Assembly (NCBI RefSeq): GCF_022458985.1
Contig: NC_061782.1
Coordinates: 26,097,672-26,161,671, forward strand
Source of the DNA: Mugil cephalus
Lineage: Eukaryota > Chordata > Actinopteri > Mugiliformes > Mugilidae
Length of the DNA: 64,000 nucleotides
Reading direction: 5' to 3'
Shown one piece after another: positions 24,617 through 34,915 of this stretch; the stretch's first letter is position 1; every line of letters starts with the position of its first letter. The notes beneath the pieces are model-generated. The model saw nothing but the letters and a program-made list of their open reading frames with translations. It did no database searches and had not been told where the DNA came from. Both the position numbers and the translations under genes were made by a program.

Positions 24617-24622
24617 TTTAAT
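24617..24622 (-). terminator. lhb polyadenylation signal (ATTAAA)
   Basis: ATTAAA on the minus strand, 61 bases past the lhb stop codon. This fits the short 3' UTR expected of gonadotropin beta genes. Confidence 0.55.
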
Positions 24623-24682
24623 TACACAAGGGACAGAAACACAATTATTTGCTCAGTTACAACAATATCCAGTTACTTCGGA

Positions 24683-25977
24683 CTAGTAGTAGAAAGGTAT
24701 GTCATTCATGCAGAAGTCTGGCTGCAGGCTCTCAAAGGTGCAGTCGGACGTGTCCATGGTACAAGGACCACAGTGGCAGCTCAAAGCTGCAGGATAGGTG
24801 ACAATCGGATCCACTCCGTGCAGACAGTCAGGAAGCTCAAACGACTTGTAGTACCATTCCCTGTATGTGCACACATGCTGGTACACGTTTCTGTACGGTA
24901 TCTTGACAGGGTCCTGGAGGGAAGCAGCCTAAGAATCAGTGTCCTGTTCATGGTCTCTTACAGGTCATAGGCCAGGTTAATAGAAATGGGCAAATTAAAG
25001 CAACATTTTGAGTGAGATCATACATGTATTTTGAGAATCTGCTGTCAGAAATGCTCTACTGCTTCAGTTGCAGTGCAGTGTAACAGGTCACACTCAGTGC
25101 TCAAGCATAAACCAAACAACCATGACCAGTTTGTCATCTAACCGACAGCCATAAGGTTGAAGTAATGTCCATTAAGCCATTCACTTATTATCCATAATAC
25201 CTTGGTGGGGCAGAGTCCACTGCAGATAGTTGTTTCCACTGGATGACACCTGGGGCAGCCCTTCTTCTCCAGAAACACTGTCTGGTTTATGAGCTGGCAG
25301 GATGACAGCTGAAAAGGTGTTGGTGCTGTTAAAAGATCCAAAAGAGATATCAACCATAGTGTCTTCGGGAAAATGTTTTAGTTGTTTTAGATGTTTTAGT
25401 TTGTCAGACTTTCATTTGAGTTCAGGTCTTGCATATATTCCTCTCAATACTTCAAATGTGTCAGTTAGATGATTAAAACAAACAAATAACAAAATAAATG
25501 TTAAAAATTACCGCTTTGTCTGTGAAGGTTCTTATGCAGGTTATATGCAAAAAACAAAGCTGAACCAAGAACAAACTGACTTGTATATAGTCAGTATAGG
25601 GTATAGTGTTTTTTATTATGAACATCTGTGTGTCTGTTAAAGAAAAGATACTCACTTATGATTAGACAAGTTTGTTTTGATCCTCATCGCTTCCTTAATG
25701 CTATACTAATGACCCAGTAATGGTTACCAGTGTTTTAGAACTAAAGAAGCTAAATAGCAGAGTCTTCATATATCATATTGTTTTTATATATTCATATATA
25801 AAAGCAAGAGCATTTACCATGGTGCAAGCTGCTAAGTATGATGGACATAAACTGACACAGTCAAACCTTTTTTTATTTTATTTTACCTGCTGGACTAAAG
25901 GCCCAGATGAAAGATGAGGTGCCGAAAAACAAACTTAAAATCAGGGGAGACGTCGCTGTACTGACCTGTGCCATCAT
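24683..25977 (-). CDS. lhb: Luteinizing hormone beta subunit
   Basis: A secreted pituitary gonadotropin beta subunit that pairs with the common alpha subunit and acts on the gonadal LH receptor. Three coding exons give 148 residues: 25977-25887 (phase 1, GTAAAA donor), 25325-25201 (TTAACAG acceptor, GTATTA donor) and 24913-24683 (CTCCAG acceptor, stop at 24683). Residues 1-34 form a hydrophobic signal peptide. The mature chain starts near [12 protein letters not shown] and has the 12 cysteines of the glycoprotein-hormone beta cystine knot, one N-glycosylation site (Asn44) and the fish LH C-terminal stretch [16 protein letters not shown]. The CSGLC loop differs from the CSGHC I recall from other fish. 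The first exon has a good acceptor (TCCCCTACAG) at 25980-25979, so an upstream non-coding exon exists, predicted near 35692-35713. A 9.3-kb retrovirus lies in that intron. The frame is intact. Confidence 0.93.
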
Positions 25978-26001
25978 CCTGTAGGGGACAAGGTGAGCTG
26001 G

Positions 26002-26005
26002 TTGC
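26002..26005. repeat. Target-site duplication (TTGC), lhb-proximal copy
   Basis: TTGC immediately precedes the left LTR and is repeated at 35311-35314 after the right LTR. A 4-bp duplication is typical of gamma- and epsilon-type retroviral integration. Confidence 0.85.
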
Positions 26006-26400
26006 TGTTGTATATTGATGTGCTGAAGAAAGAAGTGATCACCGCTGACAAGTCTTATCTTGCATTTAAAAAGGTTTATTTACAAGAAAGAACAATGTCA
26101 AACTCTTGCCGAATCTGAGAGAGCCTCTGGCCAATCGTCGAATCCCCTCTCCCATTCAGCTCCCACAGTCACCTTATATAGGATGGTCATCCCCGAGAAC
26201 CCCCATACACAAACAAAGCTTTATATTGTATGTCCTGGTTCGTTTCACGAACTGGCATCTGGTAAATTACCTTTTTGACCTTTAACCATTAACCTTTAAC
26301 TATTAACCTTTAACCATTAACTTTTAACTTTATACATCCTTCACAACCCCCAGGCACAGGAAAGGGACAGATAAGAAGAACAAGAAGTTAATATACTACA
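26006..26400 (-). repeat. 3' LTR of the endogenous retrovirus
   Basis: 395 bp, TG...CA on the minus strand, base-for-base the same as 34916-35310 as far as I can read. TATATAAGG (26172-26180) is a TATA box and AATAAA (26075-26080) the poly(A) signal, about 95 bases apart. Tandem CCATTAACCTTTAA-like units lie in U3 (26277-26330). A splice-acceptor-like CTTCTTTCTTCAG ends at 26023. This LTR is the proviral edge nearest lhb, ending 28 bp before its start codon. The 72-residue ORF in it recurs in the other LTR and is not a gene. Confidence 0.97.
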
Positions 26401-26414
26401 TATTTCCCCCCTTC
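26401..26414 (-). other. Retroviral polypurine tract
   Basis: On the minus strand GAAGGGGGGAAATA directly precedes the 3' LTR. It is the expected plus-strand primer site. Confidence 0.9.
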
Positions 26415-27175
26415 GAGGCTCCTAGAGTCTCGACCACCAAAAAACACATTCAAACACACATTCAAACACAAAAACATATTCATTGTTATAACAGAATGAT
26501 ATGTCCTTCTTACAGTGCCAGTTACAGCACAACCCTTAACGATACAACAAATTCATGGAGTGTGAGAGCGAAAACCTATCAGACAGTCATCTTTCTTAAA
26601 ATGTCCACCTTTCAATCTAGACAGGAAATTCTCTCACGGCCCCTCTGTCTAAGGCGACCACACAGTAGTACTCCAAGCCTACTAAAAAGAAGGATTTCTA
26701 AAATGTATAGGGAAATATCTTAAGCAGAGTATATATATATGGATACCTCAGAAAATAAATCAAAACCATATCCAACATCAGGCTGGTCGACCCATCGGAC
26801 CCTCCATTGGACCTTTCCCTTCCTAGCATTACTTTCCTTAAACACCCCGAAACAAAAAGAAAACAACTGAGGTTCCAATACATCCACTTTCTTAACAAGC
26901 ACATAACTCAATTACATTTTTTACAACATTGATAAAACAAAAGTATGTTGCACTGTGATTCTTTTCCACTTTGCTCCATTCGTTTCCCACTGGCACTGCA
27001 AAGCTTCATCACAGTGTCCTAGTTCAGGGTCCTTCAGTCCCCGAACACCCAGCTTCTCACAATGATCCTCCTTCAACGTCCGTCTAGGAAGAGAGAGCAC
27101 AGCAGTATCTTTGCAAACATTAAAACAAATAGACACAATATATTTAAAAACAAACATCAACACACACACATTTCT
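26415..27175 (-). other. Provirus 3' segment, env absent
   Basis: Only about 760 bp separate the truncated integrase from the polypurine tract, far too short for an envelope gene. No signal peptide, surface-protein cysteine pattern, furin site or fusion peptide could be read in any minus-strand frame. I see short unassignable ORFs only. It is either deleted env sequence or a non-coding 3' region. Confidence 0.7.
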
Positions 27176-27412
27176 CCCTTGACTCTGTGGATGATAAACT
27201 GCCCCAAGACGCTGTTTAATACCCAGTTTCTGTAAAATCAATTTCACAGTCTTATCCACAAACTCCTTCCCGTTATCCGAAGATATTCGATCAGGAAGTC
27301 CCCACCTGCTTATGACCTCCCTGCACAGAAACTTTGCAACTGACTGAACATCCTTTCGCTTAGTTGGACAAGCTTCAGGCCATCGTGAAAATCTATCCAC
27401 GACGACCAACAT
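27176..27412 (-). pseudogene. Retroviral integrase core, second part, truncated
   Basis: This frame begins with VVVDRFSRWPEA and contains SSDNGKEF, whose aspartate is the second catalytic residue of the DDE core. It continues to YHPQSQG at 27176. The third catalytic glutamate is expected two residues further on, but the sequence there turns into unrelated residues. The active site is therefore incomplete and the C-terminal domain is gone. It is joined to the upstream pol frame across a frameshift near 27415. Confidence 0.88.
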
Positions 27413-29625
27413 GTACCTCTTTTACCTGCAACCGGTTTTATCATATCGACAAAATCCACCACCAACTCACGCATTGGACCCCTTGGCGTTGGAATATGAC
27501 CTGGAGGAACCATCACACCCCTCCGAACATTATTTTTCAGACAGATAGTGCACCTGCTTATAACATAATCAATTTGCTCAAGCAAATATGGTGCCCAAAA
27601 TCCATACTCTTTTATAATCTTCCTCCTAACTTCCCCCCTTGCAACATGGGCTAAGCCATGTGCTTCCTGAATCATCAATCCCAACAGGTCTGGAGGTGCT
27701 ACTATCAGTCCCTCATGATTTCTCCAAAGACCAGTAGAATCCTGTGTTGCCCCTCGATCTACCCACAACTGTTTATCCACCTCAGAGACAGCTTCCTGCA
27801 TTAAGACCACATCTTTCACTGTAATCTTATCCTCCAAATCTACTTCATGTGTGACCAAGAAAACTTTACCCAACTTCTCAGCTCCTGTCACTGCTTTTGC
27901 AGCCTCATCAGCCGCTTTATTACCCTGAGTGACTCTTGACACATCCTTCTTATGTGCTGCACATTTAGCTATTGCTATTTCTTTAGGTTTCATCATAGCA
28001 TGGAGAAGTTTCATTATCTGAGTGTGATGCTGTATTGGGGAACCATCTGTTTTCTTAAACCCTCGATTTTTCCATACCGATCCAAACAAATGACACACAT
28101 TATGAGCATATGCAGAATCTGTATAGACCGTCACACGCTTGCCTTCCGCTAAAAGACATGCTTCAGTTAACCCCACCAATTCGGCAAGCTGCGCTGATGC
28201 AGGCTGCGGTACCACTTCCGCTTTCTCAACAACAAATCCTGTTCCCTGGGCTTTTACCACCGCATAACCAGCACTCAAATTATCTCCCACACGATAACAG
28301 GACCCATCTGTCCAATACTCTACATCTGCCTCACGCAGTGGGAGAGCTTTCAAATCTGACCTTAATCTTGAGTATTTCTCTGCTTCTTGAACACAATCAT
28401 GTGGTTCACCATCTTCTGGAGTTGGCAAATTCTCAGCTGGATTTATCGTAACACATCTGACTAATGTGACATCCTCCTGTTCTAAAAGCCTATTATAGTC
28501 TCTAAGTCTAGGCATGGTCAACGTATACCTGCCATAGTTCAAAAGATTTCTGAGACTATGATGAGTAAGAATTGTCACTGGATATCCCCTCGTGACCGAA
28601 GATGCTTTGTCATACATTAAATAGACTCCCACCATTGCTCTATAACACAGTGGTAGTCCAAGTTCAACATCTGAGTAAGCAGTAGAATAATATGAAATAG
28701 GTTGAGGACTGGTCCCTGTACCGGTTGGCTGACAAAGAACTGCACATGCATATTTTCCTCCAGCTGAGGTAGATACGTACAACAGAAAATTCTTGGAATA
28801 GTCTGGAAGTGCTAACGCTGGAGCTTCTTGTAACCTCTGTTTAATCGTTTCAAAGGCTAATAAACCATCCTGTGTCCAGAGAAGATTACAATGAAGTTGA
28901 GTACTCCCAGTATCTTTAATCATAGCCCTTAAAGGTCCTGTCAAACTTGCATAATCTTCAATCCATGCTGAAGAGTAACCAGTGATACCGAGGAATGTCA
29001 TCATCTCCCTGACTGTTCGGGGCTTTGGAGCCTTTCGAATAGCCTCTAAATGACTGTCAGAAATACTTCTGTGGCCCTGTGATATTGTTTGACCCAAATA
29101 AACTACCTTCTCCTGACAATATTGCAACTTCTTCTGTGAGACCTTGTGACCATTTTCTGCCAAAATCTGCAACAGCTTAATTGAGTCTTCATGACATGTT
29201 TTTTTATCTGGTGAACAAATAATAATGTCATCTACATATTGAACCACTGTACTTTTTAATTTTTGATCTAGTCCTGCCAAATCATCTTTCAATACTTTAT
29301 TGAAAATATGAGGGCTATGTTTAAATCCCTGTGGCAACCTTTTGTACACATAAAACTGTCCCTTGTATGTGAACCCAAACAAACCCTGACTTTCTACGCT
29401 CAGTAGAACACTGAAAAATGCACCGCATAAATCCAATACTGTAAAATGTGTAGCATTTGGGGGAATTTGAGCTAACAAAGTATGCGGATCTGGCACTTCT
29501 GCTGGAAAATCGGCTACTACTTCGTTCACAAATCTCAAATCATGAACCAAGCGATAGGAATCATCTGGTTTCTGTAAAGGCAACAATGGCGTATTGCTTA
29601 TAGGATTTTGAGTTATCTTCAGCAC
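27310..29625 (-). pseudogene. Retroviral Pol: reverse transcriptase, RNase H, integrase start
   Basis: A 771-residue open stretch. The RT begins with LLPLQKPDDSYRLVHDLRFV, has motif A near residue 65 (VLDLCGAF), LPQGFKHSP near residue 97 and the catalytic YVDD at 130-133. RNase H follows, with YWTDGS, AELVGLTEA and VYTDSAYAHN giving the acidic residues. The integrase zinc-binding H-H-C-C region follows (HGLAHVARG ... CTICLKN), and then the first catalytic Asp in ELVVDFVDM. The frame is lost near 27415. Upstream an in-frame TAA at 29665 separates it from protease. Enzymes of this type copy viral RNA and integrate the DNA; this copy cannot make a full polyprotein. Confidence 0.92.
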
Positions 29626-29664
29626 ATCTGCTCTCAGAAGTCCTTCAAGCTGTGGTTCAATCCC

Positions 29665-30573
29665 TTAAACTGCCTCTTCTTTCAGTGGATACTGATTCTT
29701 CCAAGGAGGTCTGGCTCCAGGTCTAAGCTCCACTTTCACTGGTTGAGCTGATTTAACAAGACCAATATCAGTACTGTATCGAGACCACAAACATTCAGGT
29801 ACTTGCTGTAACATTTCTCTCCTCAAAACGTCTGCGTCCATTTCAACCCCACATATCGTTTCATGTGTCATTTGGACAACTTGTGGTCGCCCATGTCCTT
29901 GAGCAGATATCATAATCTTGAGAAACCGCTGATCCTCACTCTTCCAGATGGCAGAATTCCCCTCTACTGGTGCAAAAACAGCTTTTACTGCTTCCGCCAT
30001 CATTTCTCCTATATCTTTCTGTTCATATTCTTCAGACACCATCAAAGTCACATGTGGTACACTCTCTTTGATTTTATATTCTTCGCTCACATATTCATTC
30101 ATATCAACCATCATTGCTGCTCCTTGTGGTCCCAAAATTATACAAGACGAGGTGAGTTCAACTTCTTTTGGTTGACGACTTATCCACTCCTCACAATTTG
30201 ACTGGGCAGCGTCCTTAAAATACTTGAGCGTACAATGAAGCGAATAGTCTGGAAGTTTTGCATCAGGCATATTTGCTACAATGAACTTCTCCCACAATTT
30301 AACAGGTTCCAAAAACTCTGCACTAAGATCTCCAATCCAGCATACTGAAGAGGCCTCCACATCTGTTGTCATCAATAGTTGGTAAGCAGTATCAGATGGC
30401 ATCTCCACCAAACAGCCGTCGGGTGTACACTTTATAACACACTTCAATCTGCATAAAGCATCTCTTCCTAACAGTGCAATAGGTGTGTGTTCTGAAACCA
30501 ATATAGGTATTGTAGTCTTTTGATTTTTATAACAGAGCTCAATTGGTTTTGTAACAGGTACCAGCTGTTTCAC
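29665..30573 (-). pseudogene. Protease C terminus, 2H phosphoesterase-like domain and RT linker
   Basis: A 302-residue frame. Residues 31-43 contain LLGRDALCRL, the conserved C-terminal element of retroviral aspartic proteases. Residues about 78-215 do not belong to any standard Pol domain: LHCTLKYF (His113) and PHVTLMVS (His174) are two HxTL motifs 61 residues apart in a predicted alpha/beta setting, the hallmark of 2H phosphoesterases. The stretch after 250 (VKVELRPGARPPWKNQYPL) is the usual entry to RT. A frameshift separates the active-site half of the protease at about 30585, and an in-frame TAA (29665) ends the frame just before RT. Family membership rests on two motifs only. Confidence 0.65.
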
Positions 30574-30574
30574 T

Positions 30575-30758
30575 CCCTCAAACCCCGACCAGACATAGGG
30601 AGGTGTATAGCATCTTCAGGCCGAATACAGGTGAAAGCCGCTCCGCTATCTACCATCACTTCTAATGGTCTATTATTTACCTTCACCATTATTGTTGGAT
30701 CTTGTTCCGGCCCTGACACCACCAGCTGACACCCCCCTTTCGAATTTTCCAGGCACCC
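30575..30758 (-). pseudogene. Retroviral aspartic protease, active-site half
   Basis: In the same frame as gag, after the UAG at 30759-30761, the sequence reads QLVVSGPEQDP, then VMVDSGAAFTCI. DSGA (30639-30650) is the catalytic triplet of aspartic proteases. The frame ends at a stop near 30580 because of a one-base shift. The remainder of the protease continues in the frame starting at 30573. Confidence 0.88.
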
Positions 30759-32912
30759 CTAAAATCCTTGCTCTGGACCCCTATAAGGGTTCGCCGGTCC
30801 CCTGATTATCAATTGCTGACCTCTGAATCCTCCTCTTGCATTTCCCCTGAAGTTTCCTCTGAAATTTCCTCCTGGTCTATCACACTCACGAGCAAAGTGT
30901 CCAAACTGTCCACAGTTATAACACACTTCTGAGAACTGTTGGAAATTAAAGTTTCCTCTTCCTCTTCCAAAGGTTCCTCGACCTCTTCCTCTCCATATTT
31001 GCAGCTGGCCAAAAGTTGGTTGTGTGTTATAAACAACAGGGACCACTGGGGACGGTTGAGGTGATTGAAACTGAACCTGGTTTGGCTGCAATTGTGGTGG
31101 CGGCTGATTTTGTTCAGGCTGGCTCTGTAAAACTAAAGCCTGCTTCTTCTCCTTCTTCTTGTTATCCACCAATTGTATTTAATTGAGTTTCCGAAGAGTT
31201 TCTTGATCTTGTTCCTTCTGATCATACTCCTTCTTTCTATACAGGTCCACTTGATGTGCTACATGGTCTGTATATACACCCTTCGCCATATTTCCAAGAC
31301 CAACCACTTCTGCCAATTTGCTCCGCACTGGTAGAGGTAGCCCCTTCTGTATCTTGGCTCGCAAAATTGATTGCTCCATTTGGCTCTCCTCTGGATCGTT
31401 TCCTGTGACATTTCTCCGCACTTGATAGGCTCTTGACACATAGGCTCTCGGATTTTCTTCCTGTCCCAGTGGCTCAATGAGAATGTTGTCGGGGTGTATA
31501 TTTGTCGGAAATGTATCTTTCAATGCTCTCCATACTCGACCTCTATTTGCTGCAAACAGCTCTGAATCATTTACAGCAGTTTCCACATAACGGTTTAATC
31601 CAGCTCTCTGCAAAATCTCCCCCATGGCTGGAACCCCAAGTATATTAGCCAGCAATCTCTTAATGTCTCCTACTGCAGCTTGCGTCCCCACCATGATCTC
31701 TTTGAACTTTGAGATCCAAGGGTGTGCTCCATCTTGAAGAGTAGGTAACTTTTCAAGTATATCTGACATGTCAGTACTCTGCCAAGGTTTATACTCCAAG
31801 TTCTGACCTCTTATGACAACTGGACACATCTTACCAGGCTTCTTCTCTTTCCTTGAACGCAGTTCATATTCCTTGTCCTGTTTTTGGGAACCTGTTTTCC
31901 GCAACTCTTTCTTCTGAATCTGCAGTTCTTGTAATTGGTCTTCTAATGCCTTCCTTCCTTTTGGTGTAGTGCATTTGTCCAGACATCTACAGCATCGATC
32001 TATATTCTCTTCAACTTCTCTTAAAATCTGTCGTCTTTCTTCTTCTCTATAAGCAGTTTTTATCTTAGCAGACTTCAAAAGAGTAGGACTCTCACTTTCT
32101 TCATCACTTTCCTCATTCTCAATCTCATTTTCACTTCCACTTTCACCTTCAACTTCACTTTCATCTCTCAGTTCCATTCTTCTTCCTGTTGTACCTCCTC
32201 TTCTTTCCGCTCTGGCCAGTAGTCGTCTGACTGCTGGATCATATCCTCCCATGGCTTCTTCTTCATCACTCTGATCCTCCACTTCTCCAAAATCCATCCT
32301 TTTAATTCTCAATCGTCCTCCGGTCTCCAAACGTGTCGTTTTCTTTTTACTTTTTGTACTTGGATACATCCTAATAGTTGTCTCTGCTTTCCCCCACTTC
32401 TATAACCTGCTCAGCCTCATTCTTAATGTGGTAATTGCCCTCTTGACTAATTACCGGAAGCTGAGGATAAACTTCCCTGAGCTCCATCTCCTTCTTATAC
32501 GGCGGAGGTCTCTGTACTGAAACTACATGTGAAAAGGGTGCATCAATCTCTGCCATTAACTTCTCTGTTTTCTTCACATTCTTTTTCATTTCATCTACCG
32601 TCTTCTCTTCACAGTCTTTCTTCATCTCCATCCATTTCTGTCCCTCCTTCTCAAACAACTGGAGAATGCCAAGCTCCGTTTGTCTCTTCTGTTTACGTCT
32701 TTCACCTTTTCTTCCTTTCTTTTCGTCTTATATGTGGTCACAAGCACCTGTATTGTTTTTATTACTTCTGGATTAAAGGTTCCTATCACTGGCCATGGTT
32801 GCTCAATTTCAGGCCAACGCTTACATTTCTGTGACATCTTTGCAATACCTTTAATTAAAGGGTTATTCTTCTGAACTACCTCAACAGGAGTAGTTACTTT
32901 TGAGTTATCCAT
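30759..32912 (-). pseudogene. Retroviral Gag (matrix, capsid, nucleocapsid), broken
   Basis: Starts at ATG 32912 (no glycine at position 2, so no obvious myristoylation). The matrix-like part contains a PPPY late-domain motif at about 32510. A frameshift near 32690 and another near 32371 divide it. The frame 32369-31179 has an acidic stretch, a coiled-coil-like charged region, then capsid with a major-homology-like segment (LGQEENPRAYVSRAYQVRR). An in-frame TAA at 31179-31181 separates nucleocapsid (31178-30762), which has one CCHC knuckle ([15 protein letters not shown]) and RG-rich flanks. Gag ends in UAG at 30759-30761 and protease continues in frame. Gag forms virus particles and packages RNA. 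Confidence 0.9.
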
Positions 32913-33686
32913 TTTTGATATAATAGTAACACCCCCTTTTTATCTGTAATCAAATTCAACCTAATTAAAAATTACCTTAACTCTATTCTATTATCCTATT
33001 ATTATGTTTATTTTAATTGATACACTATTATTATTACTACCTATATTCCCCTTTTTATCACAATCAACAAACAAATGAATCAATTTGCCAACTTCAGAGG
33101 ATGCAAAAACAACCCTACAGATGTAAGAGCAAACAACGCCAGGTCCACACACAATATCAACCATATACAAACAACCGATCAAATTGCAAGGTACAGCTTC
33201 CCCAACTCAGCAGAAATTAAACTCTGTTTTCTGAATGGTCAGTCATTGCCAAGCCTCAAACTGCAACATACATGCTATGTGCAAACAAATGAATATACTG
33301 TAATTGTCCCAAATCTGATTACCAATCAAACAATATATGTATCATCAATATCAACTATTAACAAATGCATAGAGGTCAAAAAGCAGGTAGGTTAGAAAGA
33401 GTCTGTGGATAAAATCACACTGGCCTTATTGCTGGGTTCAGATGCGTGTGCTGTCGTCTGCAAGCCTCAGGTTTCCTGTGAGGTAGACCAGCTGTTCTCT
33501 CCTCTGCCTCCAGACACCCCCCTTGTCCTTTTGCTTCCTTCTTGAACTCTCACCCCATAAAAAGAGACAACAGGCAAACACTTTAACATTGTAGAAAACC
33601 ACTAAGTACAATACACTCTTCAATGTGACTAACACATTCCTGCCAACACTTTCCTTTATTATTTCTTTAAATATAAAGTCCTTTTT

Positions 33687-33850
33687 CTGGGGCTCATATA
33701 TTTTAACAGTTTCCAAAGTCCTCCAAGCAGAGGCTCATAGTATTTTAACCAAAAAAGTCCCCACAAAAGGCTCATACTATATTTATCAAACGTCCTTTAC
33801 AGGCTCATATGTTTATCAAATGTCCTTAAAAAAGGCTCATAGTATTTTAG
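33687..33850. repeat. Degenerate tandem repeat with GGCTCATA core
   Basis: Five copies of GGCTCATA (near 33691, 33731, 33771, 33802 and 33834), each followed by an AT-rich stretch such as GTATTTTA and, in part, a TCC-TT block. Spacing is 30-40 bp. It lies inside the proviral leader. Confidence 0.75.
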
Positions 33851-34647
33851 CAAATACTGAATATGTAAGTATATTATTATTATTTTCATCTCCTTAATCT
33901 CCTATTTCCTAATTTTATTTGTTTTATTCAACATAAAATCTAACATATTACTTCATAAAACCGGTTGCCACACACAACAAGGATCCACAGACAACACATA
34001 CAGAACACACAAATTTAAAGTGATCACACATTTCTCTTCCAAATAACTAAGCCTCTAACTTCTCTCTAACTTCTAACTAACTTCTTTTCTTTTAACTACT
34101 ATTTTCCCTTTCTCTATTAACTATTCCTATTTTCTTCTCTTTTCTTTTTTAGGCGATTCTTTCTAGCGGTCCTAGACCTGCCCTAGTAGCCTCAAGCTAT
34201 AGAACCCCTTTTTCTCTATTCCTTTTTAACTCTTATATCCTCTTTTCTTATTTTCCTCTAAATTTACCTCTTTTTTTGAAAAATTCAAATGTTCCTAATT
34301 TCCCCTGGGCCCAGGAGTTCTCTCTCTCTCTTTTTTATCCTATTTTTACTTTAAGCCAATTCCTTTAAAGCCAATAAAGCCAATTTTCACACTGCTACCA
34401 AAGACCATGTGTCTTACTAGTTACAGCGGTAAAGGGCCCCTCCACTTAACTTTGCACGATGTGAGTTCAGCGCCTCATGCTACTAATTAAGCTTTTCTAC
34501 TCTTATTTCTTCTATTCCTTTTCTATTCTCTTCTTCACTTTTTCTCTATTTGTAGGCCTACTCTTATTTCCCTTCATTCCTTAATCCTAACTTCTCTTTT
34601 TCTTATCTTCTTATTTCCTTTCAAAACTATATCATCCTTACCCCCCT

Positions 34648-34669
34648 TTTGCGTTGCCAGCAACGCAAA
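34648..34669. other. Perfect hairpin in the proviral leader
   Basis: TTTGCGTTG and CAACGCAAA are exact inverted repeats around a CCAG loop. Its location between primer site and gag fits a dimerisation or packaging stem-loop. Confidence 0.6.
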
Positions 34670-34893
34670 GAAACCTCAAATTTAGAAATTTAGAACGATG
34701 AACTACTCCCAACAGCAGCACAACAACCACCCCACAAAGAGCCTTAAACGGTGTGTCCCCACAGCAACACTGCACAGTCCCCACGAGCAAACCAGCGCAC
34801 TATAATGTGAAAAACTCACCCTGTATATAAGTCGACTGATGCGGGAGTCAGCTCCTCAGGACTGAAAGCAGATGCTGAGAGGCCACAAACACG

Positions 34894-34911
34894 TCCAAGT
34901 TCGTGACGCCA
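34894..34911 (-). other. Retroviral primer-binding site
   Basis: TGGCGTCACGAACTTGGA on the minus strand, four bases after the 5' LTR. It starts with the obligatory TGG that pairs with a tRNA CCA end. I could not match the rest to a specific tRNA. Confidence 0.75.
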
Positions 34912-34915
34912 AAAT

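Larger units (their letters stand above)
32913..34893 (-). other. Long proviral leader
   Basis: About 2 kb lie between the primer site and the gag ATG, long for a retrovirus. It is purine-rich on the minus strand. It holds a degenerate tandem repeat (33687-33850), three AAGCCAAT repeats (34352-34385 on the plus strand) and a perfect hairpin (34648-34669). No conserved ORF was recognised. It may carry the packaging signal, or may once have held an accessory gene. Confidence 0.6.

Noticed and set aside
25201-25366. An alternative lhb model with a 12-base first coding exon (MMAQ, donor GTCAGT at 25965) and a middle exon starting at 25362 ([11 protein letters not shown]...).
   Set aside because: Phases also agree, but reading through from 25977 gives a longer signal peptide (...[16 protein letters not shown]...) ending at a proper GTAAAA donor at 25886, with a clean TTTTAACAG acceptor at 25326. 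This matches teleost LH-beta leader structure better.
30575-30595. A programmed frameshift in the retroviral protease.
   Set aside because: No slippery heptamer in a suitable place was seen, and the shift lies inside the protease domain, not between genes. It is better explained as damage or a sequencing error.
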